A DNA stretch of 36,455 nucleotides. Origin: Steroidobacter sp. Its GTDB lineage: Bacteria > Pseudomonadota > Gammaproteobacteria > Steroidobacterales > Steroidobacteraceae. A program made the position numbers and the translations under genes. Positions 17,010 through 24,251 of this stretch are shown piece by piece (positions within the stretch are counted from its first letter, which is position 1; the number at the start of each line of letters is the position of its first letter). The stretch is taken from NCBI RefSeq assembly GCF_016790065.1, contig NZ_JAEUPY010000630.1, positions 1 through 36,455 on the forward strand. The letters run 5' to 3'. The notes beneath the pieces are model-generated. The model was given only the letters and a program-made list of their open reading frames with translations. It had not been told where the DNA came from and made no database searches.

Positions 17010-17741
17010 ATGAACGCAACTGCTGCAAGTGTTTCGGCCGCGACGGCACCGGTGGAAGTCGACCGGCACAGCCGGCTGGTGCGCGTCACGCATTGGATCA
17101 ACGCGATCAGCTTTTTGCTGCTCGTGCCCAGTGGCATCGCCATTCTGTTCGCGCATCCCGAGTTCTATTGGGGCGAGGTCGGTTACTTCGGCGATCCCGC
17201 GGCGCTGACGCTGCCGCTGGAGCCGAACATGGATCACACCGCCTGGGGGCGCGGCATGCACTTCCTGTTCGCGTGGGTGCTGGTGCTCAATGGCATCGTG
17301 TATCTGCTCGGCGGCTTGTTCAGCGGTCACTTCCGTCGCCAGATGTTGCCGAGTCTGGCGCAGCTGCGGCCGTCGCATGTCTGGCACGAGATCGTCGAGC
17401 ACGCACGCTTCGTTCGTCCCACCGGCGCAGCGGTGCTGAACTACAACGTGCTGCAAAAGGTCGCTTACCTGGTGGTGATCTTCGTGCTGCTACCGGTGAT
17501 GTTTCTGACTGGGCTCACCATGTCGCCGGCAGTCACCGCGGCGTTTCCCGAGTTGTTCACGTTGTTCGGCGGGCGGCAGTCGGCGCGCTTCATTCATTTC
17601 ATTTGCGCCAGCGGGCTGGTGTTGTTTTTCGCAATTCATATCGTGCAGATCTTCGTGGTCGGCTTCGTCAATGAAATGCGCTCGATGATCTTTGGCAAGT
17701 TTCGTATCGAGCCGTCGCAGACGAAGGGAGAGCAGGCATGA
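17010..17741 (+). CDS. Cytochrome b561/b6-type membrane subunit
   Basis: 243 residues with about four to five hydrophobic helices, for example INAISFLLLVPSGIAILF, MHFLFAWVLVLNGIVYLL, VAYLVVIFVLLPVMFLTGL and FICASGLVLFFAIHIVQIF. His28 (VRVTHWIN), the His in GRGMHFLFAW, the His in FIHFICAS and the His in FAIHIVQIF are candidates for two haem b ligations, as in the hydrogenase/formate dehydrogenase b-type cytochrome family (PF01292). It would pass electrons between the quinone pool and a periplasmic partner. The last four bases overlap the start of the molybdopterin enzyme gene (ATGA), a sign of coupling and of a two-subunit complex. The partner is SUOX-type, so the arrangement parallels MsrPQ and sulfite-oxidase-like systems, but with an unrelated cytochrome type. 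Confidence 0.88.
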   Translation: MNATAASVSAATAPVEVDRHSRLVRVTHWINAISFLLLVPSGIAILFAHPEFYWGEVGYFGDPAALTLPLEPNMDHTAWGRGMHFLFAWVLVLNGIVYLLGGLFSGHFRRQMLPSLAQLRPSHVWHEIVEHARFVRPTGAAVLNYNVLQKVAYLVVIFVLLPVMFLTGLTMSPAVTAAFPELFTLFGGRQSARFIHFICASGLVLFFAIHIVQIFVVGFVNEMRSMIFGKFRIEPSQTKGEQA

Positions 17742-18475
17742 GCAAGATCTCACGACGCAAGCTGATCGTCGGCGGCATGTCGGCCGGCGGCATCCTGTTG
17801 GCCGGCACCGCCGCCAAATATTCCAACGAGCTGTACCGCGTGGGCGAAGATCTTTCGCGCGTTACGCATCGGCTGCTGTTGCGAAACAATCCGCTGGCAC
17901 GCGAATTCACTACGCGCGACATTTCCAAGAACTTCCCCGCCATCGGTACCACCAATCCGGAGAGCGAGGAGTACCAGCGGCTGTTGCACGGTCGTTTCGT
18001 GGACTGGCGCTTGTCGGTGGGCGGGCTGGTCGATCAGCCGCGTTCGTTCTCGGTGGCAGACTTGCAAGCGATGCCGGCCCGCACCCAAATCACTGCCCAC
18101 AGCTGCGAGCGTGGCTGGACGGCGATTGCGCAGTGGACCGGCGTGCAGCTCAGCCGAGTGCTCGAGTTGGTGAAGCCGCAGCCCAAAGCGCGCTGGGTGG
18201 CCATTCATTGCGCGGACGGCTGGTGGGATAGCTACAGTCTGGATCAATTCGAAGCTTTGCATCCGCAGACCATGCTGACCTATGGCATGAACGGCGGTGA
18301 TCTGCCGGTTCAGCATGGCGCGCCGGTGCGCTTGCGGATCGAGCGGCAGCTGGGCTGGAAGAGTCTGAAGTTCGTCGATCGGATCGAGCTGGTCGAGGAT
18401 TACCGCCAGATCGGCTGGGGCAAGGGCAGCCTGGTGGCCGACGAGTACAACTTCCAGTGGTACGGCGGCGTTTAA
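17738..18475 (+). CDS. Tat-exported molybdopterin-dependent oxidoreductase, sulfite-oxidase fold
   Basis: 245 residues. The start MSKISRRKLIVGGMSAGGIL is a Tat signal/anchor. The single catalytic domain is of the oxidoreductase molybdopterin-binding type (PF00174). The likely Mo-ligating Cys is Cys123 in ITAHSCERGWTAIAQWTGV. Further family elements are WVAIHCADGWWDSY, LTYGMNGGDLPVQHGAPVRL and RQLGWKSLKFVDRIEL, the last being the usual end of the domain. No C-terminal dimerisation domain is present, so it is MsrP-sized rather than a full sulfite oxidase. The gene overlaps the upstream cytochrome b gene by 4 bp, which suggests a membrane-linked periplasmic redox enzyme. Substrate is unknown; methionine sulfoxide, other S- or N-oxides, or oxidation of a small organic are possible. 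Confidence 0.88.
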   Translation: MSKISRRKLIVGGMSAGGILLAGTAAKYSNELYRVGEDLSRVTHRLLLRNNPLAREFTTRDISKNFPAIGTTNPESEEYQRLLHGRFVDWRLSVGGLVDQPRSFSVADLQAMPARTQITAHSCERGWTAIAQWTGVQLSRVLELVKPQPKARWVAIHCADGWWDSYSLDQFEALHPQTMLTYGMNGGDLPVQHGAPVRLRIERQLGWKSLKFVDRIELVEDYRQIGWGKGSLVADEYNFQWYGGV

Positions 18476-18535
18476 AGATTTCGATATTTCGCTGCTGATT
18501 TGACCCCAATGTCTCGGTTTTTGGCCGAGGTAGCC

Positions 18536-18564
18536 TTGACACGGCCATAACTTCGAAATAATTT
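18536..18564 (+). promoter_or_regulatory. Sigma-70 promoter for the HutX-like gene
   Basis: TTGACA (18536-18541), a perfect -35, is 17 bp from TAATTT (18559-18564). The -10 is weak, but it lies inside a 17-bp palindrome, as expected for a repressible promoter. Confidence 0.6.
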
Positions 18565-18568
18565 CGAA
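18552..18568. promoter_or_regulatory. 17-bp perfect palindrome overlapping the -10, putative operator
   Basis: TTCGAAATAATTTCGAA is perfectly symmetric about the A at 18560 and covers the predicted -10 box. Two further ATTTCG half-sites lie in direct orientation at 18478-18483 and 18486-18491. The placement suggests a dimeric repressor site. It does not resemble the Fur box, and the regulator is not identifiable here. Confidence 0.6.
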
Positions 18569-18593
18569 TTTATCCGTGGTCGAGGAGCTTTGC

Positions 18594-19241
18594 GTGAAAT
18601 ATCCCCTTGCCTCTGTGCTACTCCTGGGTGCGTCGCTGGCCAGTGCCGACCAGGCCCCGGTGCCTTGCGCATCGTCTGCGCAAGTCGCCACCGTGCGCGA
18701 CTACTACAAGAACCAGCGTCCCGGTCGTCCGTTGCCCGTGCCGGCTCGCGCGTTCGGCTTGCCCGAGTCAGTGATCGCAAGCGGCTTGTCGGTGCAGGAG
18801 TCGTTCGGCGTGGCCGCCACACCGCAGTTGGTCCGCGAAATTTGGACGAGCATCGATGCGTGGGGGCCGAAGACTTCGGTGAAGCTCGTGCTGGCTGCTG
18901 CCGGTCAACACCACACCTACGCGTTCCCCAGCCTGGTGCCCATCACACAACCCGCGGGCGCGAATGCCGATCTGCTCGATGTGTACGCCGATGGTGGCAA
19001 TGGGGTGCACGCGCACTTGAGCACGCCACACGTCAAAGCCATCTACGCCACTGACGTCCCAGGCAAGGAAGCCGGTCAGCGCACCCAAGCGATTTCTTTC
19101 TACAACCACGACGGCAGCCTGGCGCTTGCCGTGTACGCGCAGATCGCGGGTGAGAAGCCCGATCCCGCGGCCATCGAAGGTTTCAAAAAGACTGCGTCCA
19201 AGATTCAAGCACTGCCGCGAGTTTGCGCGCCCCAATCCTGA
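18594..19241 (+). CDS. Secreted ChuX/HutX-like (haem-utilisation fold) protein
   Basis: 215 residues from a GTG at 18594, with GAGGAG at 18582-18587 six bases upstream; a longer frame from 18576 would put the Shine-Dalgarno inside the gene. MKYPLASVLLLGASLASA is a Sec signal peptide. The body resembles ChuX/HutX haem-carrier domains as I recall them: ATPQLVREIWTSIDAWG, then VHAHLSTPHVKAIYATDVP, then AISFYNHDGSLALAVYAQI, matching the IW..V..W, GHL...IYFV and FFN.DG.A.FKVFV landmarks. Known ChuX/HutX proteins are cytoplasmic and about 160 residues, so an exported version is odd. Cys residues near both ends of the mature protein could form a disulfide. Its own promoter and operator separate it from the molybdenum enzyme upstream. 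Function is not established. Confidence 0.7.
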   Translation: MKYPLASVLLLGASLASADQAPVPCASSAQVATVRDYYKNQRPGRPLPVPARAFGLPESVIASGLSVQESFGVAATPQLVREIWTSIDAWGPKTSVKLVLAAAGQHHTYAFPSLVPITQPAGANADLLDVYADGGNGVHAHLSTPHVKAIYATDVPGKEAGQRTQAISFYNHDGSLALAVYAQIAGEKPDPAAIEGFKKTASKIQALPRVCAPQS

Positions 19242-19266
19242 CCAACAGCTGACTGAACAAACATGG

Positions 19267-19289
19267 GTCGCGGCGCTAGTGGCCGCGAC
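19267..19289 (+). terminator. Strong 8-bp hairpin after the HutX-like gene
   Basis: GTCGCGGC (19267-19274) and GCCGCGAC (19282-19289) pair perfectly around a 7-nt loop, 25 bp past the stop codon. There is no T-run, so it may act as a Rho-assisted terminator or mRNA-stabilising stem. Confidence 0.4.
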
Positions 19290-19452
19290 GCTCCAGCACT
19301 GCACGTTTCTGATCCGCTTATAACTTTGAGCGGTGAACTCCCTGCGCCTACTCTAGCGACTCCAGGGACAATCCTAATTGTGAAATTGGCGGGCCGCGCA
19401 CGTTCGTCGTGTCGGCGTCGTTGGGTTTTTAACTGGGCGACTGGAAGCATTG

Positions 19453-20853
19453 ATGACAACAGGCTCGTTTCGCGACTACGGTCGCGTGGTAGTGATGTTG
19501 CTGGCCGCCTTGGGTGCCGTAGGTGCCGAGGCGGCCAAACCCACGCCGCCTTTCACCGTCGATCCTTATCCCACCACTTATCGGGCGCCGGCGCCCACCA
19601 ACACACTCATCGTCGACGTCACCATTCTCGACGGCGCAGGTGGGCGTATCGAGCACGGCGAGATCTTGCTACGTGACGGTCGCATTGCTGCCGTTGGTCG
19701 CGGCCTGCCGCGCGAAGGGGTGACGGTCATCGAAGGGAAGGGGCGTTGGGTGACGCCGGGAATCATCGACGTCCATAGTCACAACGGCACGTATGTGTTG
19801 CCGCTCACTTCGCTGGATCGCAAGGCTTCAGATGTTTCCGAGACCAGCGATCCAAATGTCGCCGACACTTGGGTGGAGCACGCAGTGAATCCCCAGGATC
19901 CGGCGTTTGCGGTCGCTTTGCGCAGCGGGGTGACGACGCTGCAGATTCTGCCGGGCTCCACCCCGCTGTTCTCCGGCCGTTCCGTGGTTGTGAAGCCGGT
20001 GCCTGCGACCAATGTTCGGGTCATGAAATTTCCCGGCGCCGTGCAAGGCTTGAAGATGAGCTGCGGCGAGAATGCCAAAAGTTATTTCGGCGACAAGGAT
20101 GAAGCGCCCAACAGCCGGCAGGGCGAGATTGCCATCATTCGCGCAGCCTTTTTGCGTGCTCAGGAATATCGCGACGAATGGCGCGAGTATTCGCGAGGCA
20201 AGAGCAAGAAGCCGCCGCTGCGTGACTTGAAGTTGGACACGTTGGCCGCGGTACTCGATGGCGATATTCCCGTTCATATGCATTGTTATCGCGCCAGCGA
20301 CATGAGCGCCATGATGGGCGTGGCGGAGGAGTTCGGGTTCCGGATCGCGGCCTTTCATCACGCCACTGAGGCTTACAAGATCGTGCCTCAGTTGCGGCAG
20401 GCGGGAACTTGTGTCGCGGTCTGGTCCGACTGGTGGGGTTTCAAGATGGAGTTGCAGGATGCGATTCGTGACAACGCCGCCATGTCCGATGCAGGCGGTG
20501 TGTGCACCATGATGCACTCTGATTCTCCAGTCGTTGGGCAGCGCTTGCAGATCGAAGCAGCGAAGGCTGCGGGTGCGGGCCGACGCGCGGGTTTGACTCT
20601 GCTGCCTGAACACGTCATCCAGTGGATCACGAGTACGCCGGCCAAAGTGCTGCGCCTCGGCGATCGCATCGGCACGCTCGCGCCGGGGTTCAATGCGGAC
20701 GTGGTGTTGTGGTCGGGTGATCCGTTTTCCATTTACACCAAGGCGGATCGCGTGTTCATCGATGGTGCGGTGGTTTACGACAGCAGCGAGCCAGCGCGTT
20801 CGCCGGAATCGGATTTCGGCTTGGGGCGTCCGGAGATGGGAGGCCGCCGATGA
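19453..20853 (+). CDS. Exported metal-dependent amidohydrolase
   Basis: 466 residues from the ATG at 19453 (GGAAG six bases upstream). The hydrophobic stretch VVVMLLAALGAVGAEAA is a signal peptide. The protein is of the amidohydrolase-1 type (PF01979, imidazolonepropionase-like). Metal and active-site positions look complete: DVHSHNG near residue 107, PVHMHCY near 274, AAFHHATE near 301 and MMHSDSP near 355. The composite beta-sandwich has ITILDGAGGRIEHGEILLRDG-like N-terminal strands (here VDVTILDG and RIAAVGRG) and a C-terminal LAPGFNADVVLWSGDPFS. The next gene, a degenerate paralog, starts inside its stop region (ATGA overlap), so the two are made together. The substrate is unknown; cyclic amides, dipeptides or lactams are typical of the family. 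Confidence 0.87.
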   Translation: MTTGSFRDYGRVVVMLLAALGAVGAEAAKPTPPFTVDPYPTTYRAPAPTNTLIVDVTILDGAGGRIEHGEILLRDGRIAAVGRGLPREGVTVIEGKGRWVTPGIIDVHSHNGTYVLPLTSLDRKASDVSETSDPNVADTWVEHAVNPQDPAFAVALRSGVTTLQILPGSTPLFSGRSVVVKPVPATNVRVMKFPGAVQGLKMSCGENAKSYFGDKDEAPNSRQGEIAIIRAAFLRAQEYRDEWREYSRGKSKKPPLRDLKLDTLAAVLDGDIPVHMHCYRASDMSAMMGVAEEFGFRIAAFHHATEAYKIVPQLRQAGTCVAVWSDWWGFKMELQDAIRDNAAMSDAGGVCTMMHSDSPVVGQRLQIEAAKAAGAGRRAGLTLLPEHVIQWITSTPAKVLRLGDRIGTLAPGFNADVVLWSGDPFSIYTKADRVFIDGAVVYDSSEPARSPESDFGLGRPEMGGRR

Positions 20854-22235
20854 GGCTGAAAACATTCGCCGCCGCGTTCCTGCTACTCAGTAGCGGCGCT
20901 AACGCACAGACCATCGCCATCGTTCACGCCAAGGCGTGGACGTTGCTTGGCGACGCTGCGATTGATGACGCGACCATTGTCATCACCGACGGCAAGATCA
21001 TTTCAGTGACTGCGGGTGCGGTCGCTCCAGCGGGTGCGAGAGTCATCGATGCTGGTGGCAAACCTGTGACGCCTGGCTTGATGAATCCGGTGACGCGATT
21101 GGGTTTGATCGAAGTGAGTTCGGCCACCGAGACTATCGATCATGCAGCCAAGGCGGGCGCGCCTGGCGCCGGATTCGATGTGCAATATGCGATCAACGCG
21201 AATTCGACGTTGATCGATTTGGCGCGCGCCGACGGCGTTACCCGCGCGTTGGCTCAGCCGAGCGCTAGTAATACGCCGCCGTTCGCTGGCTCAGCGTCGC
21301 TGCTGCATTTGTTCGATGGTGGTGACATCGTCGAGCGGGCGCGTGTGGCGGTGTTCGTCACGATCGGCAACCGGAGCGCGTCGTCGACGGTGGGCTCGCG
21401 CTCGGCGCAGTGGCAACTGCTGAGAGTGGCGCTGGACAGCGCAAAAACCGCAAGCCCGGTCATCGTGCCGGCCTCCGATGCAAAAGCGCCGAGCACAAAC
21501 GCCGCACTTGTGGCCGACGCAAAAGCGCCAAGCACAAACGCCGCAGGTATCGCCGATGCAAAAGCGTTGAGCACAAATCCTGAGCGTACGTCTGATGGAA
21601 AGGCGCCTGGCGTAAACGCTGCGCGTACGCCTGACGCCGTTGCGCTCGAGGCAGTTCTGAAAGGTAAGTCGCCACTCGCGATTACTACCAATCGTGAGTC
21701 CGACCTGCGTCAAGCGATCAAGCTCGCCAGTGACTACAACATTCGCGTCGTCATCATCGGCGGCGCTGAGGCGTGGCGTGTTGCTGATGAGTTGGCGGCG
21801 GCCAAGATCGCGGTGGTCGTCGATCCCATGTCCAATTTGCCAGCGTCGTTCGATGAGCTGGGCGCTCGATTGGACAATCCTGCCTTGCTACGCAAGGCGG
21901 GCGTCACGGTCGCGATGAGTCTCGACGGCGTGCAAAGCTACAACGCGGGCCTGTCGATTCGCGAAGGCGCGGGCCTGGCCGTGGCCAACGGCATGTCGTA
22001 CGCAGATGGCCTGCGCTCCATCATCACTGTACCGGCCGAGATCTGGGGAATCGCGGACCACTTCGGCACGCTCGCACCGGAGCGAGATGCGGACGTGGTG
22101 ATCTGGGACGGCGATCCACTCGAACCGTCGTCGGCGCCGACGACGGTTCTGATTCAAGGTCGCGAAGTCTCGCTGATCACGCGACAGACCGAGCTGCGCG
22201 ATCGCTACATGCCAACGATCAAGAGCCTGAAGTAG
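20850..22235 (+). CDS. Exported amidohydrolase paralog lacking metal ligands, with internal repeats
   Basis: 461 residues with the signal peptide MRLKTFAAAFLLLSSGANA/QT. It shares the amidohydrolase frame with the upstream gene: IVITDGKIISVTAG and KPVTPGLMNPV at the start, and GTLAPERDADVVIWDGDPLE at the end. The metal-binding positions are replaced: LMNPVTRLG where the partner has DVHSHNG, ITTNRES where it has HMHCYRAS, VIIGGAEA where it has AFHHATEA, and AMSLDGVQ where it has MMHSDSPV. It is therefore probably a non-catalytic or differently working subunit paired with the active enzyme. Residues 210-261 are four 13-residue repeats related to DAKAPSTNAALVA, which look like a flexible insert. 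The frame is intact with no stops, so it is not an obvious pseudogene. Its 3' end overlaps the convergent esterase gene by 17 bp. Confidence 0.85.
   Translation: MRLKTFAAAFLLLSSGANAQTIAIVHAKAWTLLGDAAIDDATIVITDGKIISVTAGAVAPAGARVIDAGGKPVTPGLMNPVTRLGLIEVSSATETIDHAAKAGAPGAGFDVQYAINANSTLIDLARADGVTRALAQPSASNTPPFAGSASLLHLFDGGDIVERARVAVFVTIGNRSASSTVGSRSAQWQLLRVALDSAKTASPVIVPASDAKAPSTNAALVADAKAPSTNAAGIADAKALSTNPERTSDGKAPGVNAARTPDAVALEAVLKGKSPLAITTNRESDLRQAIKLASDYNIRVVIIGGAEAWRVADELAAAKIAVVVDPMSNLPASFDELGARLDNPALLRKAGVTVAMSLDGVQSYNAGLSIREGAGLAVANGMSYADGLRSIITVPAEIWGIADHFGTLAPERDADVVIWDGDPLEPSSAPTTVLIQGREVSLITRQTELRDRYMPTIKSLK
21477..21632 (+). repeat. 39-bp in-frame tandem repeat, four units
   Basis: Units are 21477-21515, 21516-21554, 21555-21593 and 21594-21632, with a degenerate start of a fifth after that. 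Units 1 and 2 differ at only 2 of their first 30 bases; units 3 and 4 are more diverged. Each encodes 13 residues beginning Asp-Ala/Gly-Lys-Ala. The gradient of divergence suggests expansion by slippage or unequal exchange, with recent copying at the 5' side. Confidence 0.9.
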
Positions 22236-23268
22236 GCTCGAGCGTCGCGCGCAGCCAAGCCGCCGTGTCATCGATGGCTTGATTACTGATCGCTGAAATC
22301 GACATGGCTTCAAGAAAGCTGTGCGACGCGCCCTTGTAGAACGACGGGGTCACTGGCACGCCGGCTCGCTCGAGTTGCTCGGCGAGTCGGAAGTTTTGCT
22401 CGGTGAGAATGTCGCATTCGGGGATGACCATGAACACCGGCGGCAAGCCCTTGAGATCGGCGTGTACCGGACACACCAGCGGATCCTTGGCGTCCGCGGG
22501 GCCGCGCAGATAGTTGTCCCAAAAGCCGACCATCTCGTCCGCACCGAGCATGTAGCCCTCGTAGCCGTAACGCTGAAGCGCCTCAGGGGTGCTGTACTTG
22601 TCGGTGACCGCATAGTTGGTCACCACCGCGCGTACGGCGTTCGGCTCGCCTTCATCGCGAAGCCTCAATGCAGTGGTGACGGCCAGATTGCCGCCGGCGG
22701 AATCGCCGCCCAGCGCAATCCGATCCGGAAGAATGCCCAGCTCGGCGCTGTGCTGGCGCGCCCAGCGCACCACCTCGGCGATCTGCTGTTGAGCCACCGG
22801 AAACTTCACCTCGGGCGAAAGCGCGTAGTCGACGCCGATGACAACGATATCAGCGCGTGCGGCGTACTCGCGCATCAGGCGGTCATGGGTGTCGATGCTG
22901 AATGTGGTCCAGCCCCCGCCGTGCATATATATGAGCGCCGCCTTGGGCGCGCGATTTGACGGATTATGGATGCGCACTCGCACGTCACCCGCCGGGGTCG
23001 GCAAGGTGCGCTCAGAGCGCTGAACCATGGCCGGGCCACCGGCAGCCCAGGGAGCCCGCACCTGTTCGCAGGCGCGTCGCATTTCTGGCAGAGGTAAGTC
23101 GTTGAAATTCGGGTAACTGGCAAACGCCCGGCCGACGGTGGCAATGAACTGGCGGACTTCGGGATCGAGGTCGGCGCCGCGCGCCGACTCAACTGCGGGG
23201 ATCTGATCGCTCAACGGTATGGGCTCCGGGCCGGTGGCGTGTCTGGCCAGCCGGTTTTGTGGTATCAC
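22219..23268 (-). CDS. HSL-family (type IV) esterase/lipase
   Basis: 349 residues from a GTG at 23266-23268; no closer in-frame ATG lies upstream of the catalytic core. Hormone-sensitive-lipase-type landmarks are present: the oxyanion motif YMHGGGWTTFS near residue 115, the nucleophile elbow GGDSAGGNLA near 190, an acid in PECDILTEQN, and the catalytic His in GASHSFLEA. There is no signal peptide, so the enzyme is cytoplasmic. Members hydrolyse short-chain or alicyclic esters. It is divergent from the AraC regulator, 46 bp between starts, a usual layout for a regulated pair, and may belong to the uptake/catabolic cluster that follows. The 3' end overlaps the degenerate amidohydrolase gene tail to tail by 17 bp. 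Confidence 0.92.
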   Translation of the reverse strand: MIPQNRLARHATGPEPIPLSDQIPAVESARGADLDPEVRQFIATVGRAFASYPNFNDLPLPEMRRACEQVRAPWAAGGPAMVQRSERTLPTPAGDVRVRIHNPSNRAPKAALIYMHGGGWTTFSIDTHDRLMREYAARADIVVIGVDYALSPEVKFPVAQQQIAEVVRWARQHSAELGILPDRIALGGDSAGGNLAVTTALRLRDEGEPNAVRAVVTNYAVTDKYSTPEALQRYGYEGYMLGADEMVGFWDNYLRGPADAKDPLVCPVHADLKGLPPVFMVIPECDILTEQNFRLAEQLERAGVPVTPSFYKGASHSFLEAMSISAISNQAIDDTAAWLRATLEPTSGS

Positions 23269-23314
23269 TGACTGCTGGGGAAGCTAGCAGTCACCTACTG
23301 GTGTGCCATCGCCG

Positions 23315-24187
23315 ATGGAGCAACATTCATCTCGTCCGGGCCAGCGCCGTGGCGCTGCCAAACCCTCGCTCCATCGTGCGCAAGCGGCTGGGGAAGCGAC
23401 TCGTAGTGGCTCCACTCGCAGCACGCGGAGCATCGACTATCAGGACGTGCCCCGTCCAGTTGCGGCCCTGGCCGACGAATATGCGTCGGGTACCACTCAG
23501 CCTCGGCACTCGCACACCCGTGCCCAGGTGCTCTACTCGATTTCCGGCGTAGCCTCGGTCACCACCGAACACGCCAGCTACATCCTGCCGCCACAGCGAG
23601 CGTTGTGGATTCCGAGCGGCGTCGCGCACGAGATGGCCTGTCGGGGGCATGTGTCGGTGCGCACGCTCTACATCGACGAGCGCGTGCGAGGCGATCTGCC
23701 GGAAGCCTGCCGGGTGTTCGAAGTCTCCGACCTGCTGCGTGAGTTGATCATCGCCGCGGTTCGTATGCCCATCGAATACGACGAGCAGGGGCGCGACGGT
23801 CGCGTCATGCGGCTGATCCTGGACGAGATCGCCAGTGCGCCCAGCATCCCGCTGGACATCTCCATGCCGCAGGATCCTCGGCTTCTCAAAGTGTGTCGCG
23901 CGATTCTGGAAGATCCCGCGCACGCCGATACGCTGGACGATTGGGCTCGGATCGCCGGCATGGGCCGCCGCACCTTCACGCGAATGTTTCGTCGCGAGAC
24001 CCAGATGAGCTTTGCGACCTGGCGCCAACATGTGCGCCTGATGGAAGCGATGTCACGCCTCGCGAGCGGCGAGCCGGTGACTGCCGTCGCCTTCGATGTC
24101 GGTTACAACAGCCCGAGTGCTTTCACGGCGATGTTCCGTAAAGCGTTCGGCGCTGCGCCGACCCGCTACATCAACGAACAGGGCTAA
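23315..24187 (+). CDS. AraC-family transcriptional regulator with cupin-type sensor
   Basis: 290 residues from the ATG at 23315; an in-frame GTG lies at 23303. The N-terminal half carries a cupin-like effector domain: QPRHSHTRAQVLYSISGVASV, then LPPQRALWIPSGVAHEMAC. The C-terminal half is the double helix-turn-helix: TLDDWARIAGMGRRTFTRMF and PVTAVAFDVGYNSPSAFTAMFRKAFGAAP, the AraC signature. It is divergent from the esterase and 64 bp upstream of the transporter, so it probably controls both directions in response to a small molecule related to the cluster substrate. The ligand cannot be predicted from the sequence. Confidence 0.93.
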   Translation: MEQHSSRPGQRRGAAKPSLHRAQAAGEATRSGSTRSTRSIDYQDVPRPVAALADEYASGTTQPRHSHTRAQVLYSISGVASVTTEHASYILPPQRALWIPSGVAHEMACRGHVSVRTLYIDERVRGDLPEACRVFEVSDLLRELIIAAVRMPIEYDEQGRDGRVMRLILDEIASAPSIPLDISMPQDPRLLKVCRAILEDPAHADTLDDWARIAGMGRRTFTRMFRRETQMSFATWRQHVRLMEAMSRLASGEPVTAVAFDVGYNSPSAFTAMFRKAFGAAPTRYINEQG

Positions 24188-24251
24188 CTCCCCACCCCAC
24201 TCAATGCTCGATCGTGATGGCGCCCGTCCGCCGGGCCGCCAGGGGTCGTTT

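Noticed and set aside
18552-18568. Fur box interpretation of the palindrome
   Set aside because: The sequence does not match the GATAAT-type Fur consensus in either orientation, despite the possible haem link of the gene.
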